Assembly (NCBI GenBank): GCA_030620575.1
Contig: JAUXEL010000064.1
Span: 1 to 9,050, forward strand
From: Fidelibacterota bacterium
GTDB taxonomy: Bacteria; Fidelibacterota; Fidelibacteria; Fidelibacterales; Fidelibacteraceae
Direction of reading: 5' to 3'
Length of the DNA: 9,050 bases
Shown: positions 5,418 through 9,050 of the stretch, piece after piece
Numbering within the stretch: the first letter of the stretch is position 1
How the letters are laid out: each line of letters starts with the position of its first letter
Translations under genes and position numbers: made by a program
The notes under the pieces: generated by a model
Seen by the model: only the letters and a program-made list of their open reading frames with translations
What the model was told of the DNA's origin: nothing
Database searches by the model: none

Positions 5418-8400
5418 TTATTTCAGGAAGGTCATCTTCTTGACGTCAACATTGTCTCCTGCTATGATTCGGTAAATATACATACCGGTTGCGACACCAT
5501 TACCAAAGTCATCGCGACCATTCCAAACGATCTTCTTATACCCGGCTTCAATGTTATTACCATTGACAAGGGTACGTACCTTACGTCCGGCAATATCATA
5601 GATGACTAACTTGACATCTGCTGCTGCAGGAAGATCAAAATTAATCGTGGTTGTTGGGTTGAAGGGGTTCGGATAGTTTTGATGCAATGCGAATTCAACC
5701 GGAATACCGTCAATAGCAACTTCCAAGGTATCATCATTATACCAGTAAGTATGACTGCTACTGCTTGTACCGATTGTTAATTCACGATTGGGTCCACCTG
5801 ATGGGAATTCACAGGTTCCATCATCCCATGAGCCGTTAATACGGAACTTGAATGCGTGTTCTGAGTATGGCATTAATGGTAGAACAACGGAATACGTTGT
5901 ATCTCCGTCAAAGTCTGCCATTACGGTACCGCCCCAACCATTCATGGTTCCGGCTACGTCAACAAAGTCTGTTGCAAGATTGAATTTACCAAGTTCATAC
6001 TGTTGTTTCATAATAACATTTAATGTTACATCAACAGCGCTCAAAACCTTACGTTCTGTGAATTCATCAACATAGAGGACGACATCGGCATCTTCTGAAC
6101 AACGCATGTGAATACCTTCGATTTTGACGGTTTCACCTTCGATGATTCCATTACCAGTAATCCAGCCTTCAGCTTCGTCATTTAAGAGATCAAAGCTGAC
6201 TACCTGCCAATCATCTGCAGAGACAGAGACTGATTTCCACGGACCTTGTTCATATCCGGTGTCTTTAACTGACAGACGCATCTCAACATTAGCATTTGTA
6301 CCTTTAACCATGATCATTAATTTCGAATTTGCTTGTACAGTATATGCCAGTGTGTGATACAGACGTACATACCAACCACCGGTTACAGCTGAATCATCTT
6401 TCAGATCCAGTTTACCGGATTTTTCACCAACGTAAGCTTCGTCTGCAGAAACTGCGAAGGTGGAAGAGGTTAAAATACCATTAGTTGATCCGGATCCTGT
6501 CGGAGCCCAGAATGTACCGGTATTTGCTTCAAATGTTTCAATGGTTGTTACGTCTTCAGGATGATTTTCGCTGAAAGGAATCAATACATCAATAGCTTTT
6601 GTTGTATCGTCAACCGTAACAGTTTCACCGGGTGCAACTACACCGCTATAGATTAATGAAACATAATGATCTTCGACCAAAGCACCTGAAAGCAGGATAG
6701 CATTCCCGCCTAAGAATTCCATTCCGGTCGGATTTGAAACAGAAGCTCCATCACTCCAATCGATAAATTTGAAGTTAGCCGGAGCTGCCATAAACGGTAT
6801 ATCGAACATTGCATACATTTTCGGTACGCCGTCGATCAGAACAACATCCGCAAAAGTAACCAGCGGAGGAGCGGGGAAATCAAAGGTGAATGTTATCGTA
6901 TCACTGTGAGTTATATTGCTAAACAGATCGGTCGCGACAATGTAACCTTCATAGGTTCCGTTCATACTATATGGTGTTTCTTCATCAATTACGATATAGA
7001 ATGCTGTATCAAGGGTGATCAATGCTTCATCCGGTCCGTCCGGGCTAATCATGAGTTCGTATGTTACGGTATCACCCGCATCAGGATCAACAGCTTCTGT
7101 CCAATTGACGAACAGTGTTTTTACCGTATCACCTTCGATGACATGATCCACAAAAACAGGATCATCCAGTGAAGTAACAACTGTTTCATCAGCCGGATTC
7201 AGAATAGTAAAATCAGCGGGAGCCTGATTCACAATGAAGTCTTCCATATAACGCGGCATAACCTGCGGATCGTTATATTCACCGACTACACCGATAAGAT
7301 CAAGCGGCCAAAATTTAGGAGGTGTAGCTCCATCCATTTCACCATCACTATCAATTCGCATAGTGAATTCGTTCGTACCGTCTGTTAAAGTAATGCTAGC
7401 ACTACTGCCTGAACTAGGCCAACTAAAACCACCGACCGTATCAACATCTTCTACTATGATAAGCATGCCCTGATAGTCACGGCTATCCAGATCAGGTACC
7501 GTAATAAGGGTAGGAACAACAGGATTACCTTCACTCAGGACAACATAATTCTCATCTGTTTTTTGAATTTGAACAAGACCTTTATAATCAGAACGTTGTC
7601 CGACAACAAGTATCTCGTCACCTTCTTTTACAATACCGTCATTGATAAAATCCCAATCATAGAGTGAGACACCAGCAGTCCCATCTTGCATGAAGATTGG
7701 AGCTCCTATGGTAGTACATGTTACAATACCTGTACATGCAACATAATCGGGGTATGAAAAACCTTTTGCAGCTGCAATGGTTTCTGAAGGAATAACATCC
7801 ATATACTGGTCATCCCATGATAGACTGTCCACCCAGACTGTATCGGGATGTGTACCCGGATAAGATCCTGATAAGTAGATATTTCCGGTTTCACCGTCGG
7901 CAATACCAATGAGCGAGATTTCTGTCTGTGTGCCTTCTGAAATAATGGACTTCTTGACCAGATCATTTCCTAATCCTTCAACGGATACATCCATATTACC
8001 GGCATCCCAACCAGATGTTTCAACGTACAAGGTCAGTTTGTAAATAGAGCCGGAAGTTGCATTAACGGCACGTTTTAGGCCTGCTCCCCAACCACCGTCA
8101 GCGAACTGTAGAGCATTGAGGTCAGCATTAATTGAAACTGCTTCCCATGCATCTTTTACCCAGTTTGCAAGATCTGAATCATCACTAAATCCAATATGTA
8201 AATCATTATTTGCAGGATATGCTGATCCTTCGTCTGCACCGGCATAGGCATAAAATACGCCGCGGTCATCGCCATCAATATCCACATTAATGCCTGCAAT
8301 AGCGGGCATAACAAGGTCAAGATCAGTATCTGAAGGTGCTGCTAAATGCAGGTCAGTAGCAGAAGCAAATGTGACTGCTTTAGAAACAGAACCGGCATCT

Positions 8401-9050
8401 TGTCCGGCAACTTGCCATGCAGCAAGGTCAGCATAATCAGTACCATGATAATTGACAAAATTCTGATTAGAAACTAAAACATTATTATTTGATGAAAGAA
8501 CATCAGTTGCTAGTGTTAAAGCTATAGCTGAAGAAGCGGTATTTCCTGAATGATTATTAATAATAATATTATTTTTCAAATCAATATCAACCGATCCGGT
8601 TGAAGAATGACCAATACCATGGCAAGCTGAGGTACTTACATTTTCGTTTAAAACAAACGTGTTATTGTAAACCTTAAAACTTCTTTGATTGCTTGCTGAA
8701 ACCATACCTAATCCATAAACCGGATGAGTTTCATCTGCAGCTCCAACATTGATCATATTATTTACAATACTGAATACTGATCCTGCAGGGTGACTTGCGG
8801 TTGAAATACCACACATTTTGGTAGCTGTGGTTGTTTTTTCCAATCCGTAAATTACATTATTCATAACTTCCGTAGATTCTACCCAAGAAAGGTAAATACC
8901 ATATGCATAAGAGTATGTAGTGGCAGCCGGGTGCAAATAAACGGTGTTATCGTTAAATTTACATTCACCTGCAATATAGGTTGAAATACCGCGAGCTCCG
9001 GCATGTATCTCATTATTTACAATGATAGCATCTGTTGAGCCATTTGTCCA
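5418..9050 (-). CDS. Large modular extracellular beta-helix protein with T9SS-type C-terminal sorting domain (5' partial)
   Basis: The minus-strand frame is open to the right window edge, so the N-terminus and any signal peptide are missing; 1210 residues are visible, and the TTG near 8936 is not a real start. Counting from the edge, residues 1-205 form a parallel beta-helix with repeated Asn ladders (MNNVIYG, VNNMINVG, YNNTFVLN, KNNIIINN). The DIDGDDRG...GADEG closing motif is at about 257-276. A beta-sandwich, CBM-like module follows (283-414), then an OB-fold region like that of YhcR/DUF5689-type proteins (433-610; GIVTCTTIGAPIFMQDGTAG, GDEILVVGQRSDYKGLVQI). Next come an Ig/FnIII-like module (612-728), an unassigned stretch (729-823), a jelly-roll CBM-like module (835-1001) and a CBM48-like module with VDVAGTMNGWGG (1004-1114). 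The end is a FlgD-Ig/T9SS type A sorting domain (1121-1210) with LHQNYPNPFNPTTTINF and VATGMYIYRI. Surface or secreted location is inferred; no catalytic residues were recognised and the ligand is unknown. Confidence 0.9.
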   Translation of the reverse strand, partial: WTNGSTDAIIVNNEIHAGARGISTYIAGECKFNDNTVYLHPAATTYSYAYGIYLSWVESTEVMNNVIYGLEKTTTATKMCGISTASHPAGSVFSIVNNMINVGAADETHPVYGLGMVSASNQRSFKVYNNTFVLNENVSTSACHGIGHSSTGSVDIDLKNNIIINNHSGNTASSAIALTLATDVLSSNNNVLVSNQNFVNYHGTDYADLAAWQVAGQDAGSVSKAVTFASATDLHLAAPSDTDLDLVMPAIAGINVDIDGDDRGVFYAYAGADEGSAYPANNDLHIGFSDDSDLANWVKDAWEAVSINADLNALQFADGGWGAGLKRAVNATSGSIYKLTLYVETSGWDAGNMDVSVEGLGNDLVKKSIISEGTQTEISLIGIADGETGNIYLSGSYPGTHPDTVWVDSLSWDDQYMDVIPSETIAAAKGFSYPDYVACTGIVTCTTIGAPIFMQDGTAGVSLYDWDFINDGIVKEGDEILVVGQRSDYKGLVQIQKTDENYVVLSEGNPVVPTLITVPDLDSRDYQGMLIIVEDVDTVGGFSWPSSGSSASITLTDGTNEFTMRIDSDGEMDGATPPKFWPLDLIGVVGEYNDPQVMPRYMEDFIVNQAPADFTILNPADETVVTSLDDPVFVDHVIEGDTVKTLFVNWTEAVDPDAGDTVTYELMISPDGPDEALITLDTAFYIVIDEETPYSMNGTYEGYIVATDLFSNITHSDTITFTFDFPAPPLVTFADVVLIDGVPKMYAMFDIPFMAAPANFKFIDWSDGASVSNPTGMEFLGGNAILLSGALVEDHYVSLIYSGVVAPGETVTVDDTTKAIDVLIPFSENHPEDVTTIETFEANTGTFWAPTGSGSTNGILTSSTFAVSADEAYVGEKSGKLDLKDDSAVTGGWYVRLYHTLAYTVQANSKLMIMVKGTNANVEMRLSVKDTGYEQGPWKSVSVSADDWQVVSFDLLNDEAEGWITGNGIIEGETVKIEGIHMRCSEDADVVLYVDEFTERKVLSAVDVTLNVIMKQQYELGKFNLATDFVDVAGTMNGWGGTVMADFDGDTTYSVVLPLMPYSEHAFKFRINGSWDDGTCEFPSGGPNRELTIGTSSSSHTYWYNDDTLEVAIDGIPVEFALHQNYPNPFNPTTTINFDLPAAADVKLVIYDIAGRKVRTLVNGNNIEAGYKKIVWNGRDDFGNGVATGMYIYRIIAGDNVDVKKMTFLK

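Noticed and set aside
5788..7172. Several plus-strand open frames of 77-95 codons opposite the large secreted protein
   Set aside because: They are antisense shadows of a long frame with clear domains; none resembles a known family or has a ribosome binding site worth noting.
8934..8936. TTG as start of the large minus-strand protein
   Set aside because: The same frame continues through 38 more codons to the window edge with the same beta-helix character.

Overview
The window is an ordinary bacterial chromosomal segment with low to moderate GC. It most likely comes from the Fibrobacterota-Chlorobiota-Bacteroidota (FCB) superphylum, for example Ignavibacteriota, Marinimicrobia/KSB1-type lineages or a Bacteroidota relative. 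Three things point there: a very large secreted protein ending in a type IX secretion (Por) type C-terminal sorting domain with the QNYPNPFNPTTTI signature; a DUF4837 lipoprotein; and a 31-residue, Arg/Lys-rich protein of the AURKAIP1/COX24 (mS38-like) type next to an HU gene. No phylogenetic marker here fixes the phylum, so this is inference.

Layout, left to right. Positions 3-1736 (+) hold most of an MltD-like lytic transglycosylase with LysM repeats; its N-terminus lies outside the window. A promoter-like element (about 1743-1771) leads into an HU/IHF-type DNA-binding protein (1780-2073) and a tiny basic protein (2086-2181), closed by a strong intrinsic terminator (2191-2220). A 160-bp gap carries a GC-rich palindromic stretch, three exact copies of a 7-bp telomere-like repeat and a second promoter-like element. 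Next comes a tight three-gene operon (2383-4803, +): xseA, xseB (the two subunits of exonuclease VII) and a DUF4837 outer-membrane-type lipoprotein.

Positions 4804-5417 are a 614-bp convergent intergenic region with no credible gene. It contains degenerate ACARGATA repeats, a long-range imperfect inverted repeat, a strong hairpin and a run of three hairpins packed end to end. It looks like a collection of dispersed intergenic repeats. It closes with a minus-strand intrinsic terminator for the last gene.

Positions 5418-9050 (-) encode at least 1210 residues of a modular extracellular protein: an Asn-ladder beta-helix, several beta-sandwich modules, an OB-fold region, a glycogen-binding-like module and the sorting domain. 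Its N-terminus is beyond the window edge.

Functionally the window mixes cell-wall remodelling (MltD), nucleoid and ribosome proteins (HU, mS38-like), DNA repair (Exo VII), an envelope lipoprotein of unknown role and a surface or secreted protein. I found no phage, CRISPR, transposase, rRNA or tRNA. I did not find an obviously new biological system. The most noteworthy items are the 31-aa putative ribosomal protein, the intergenic hairpin cluster and inverted repeat, the near-leaderless operon starts, and the unusual domain composition of the secreted protein.
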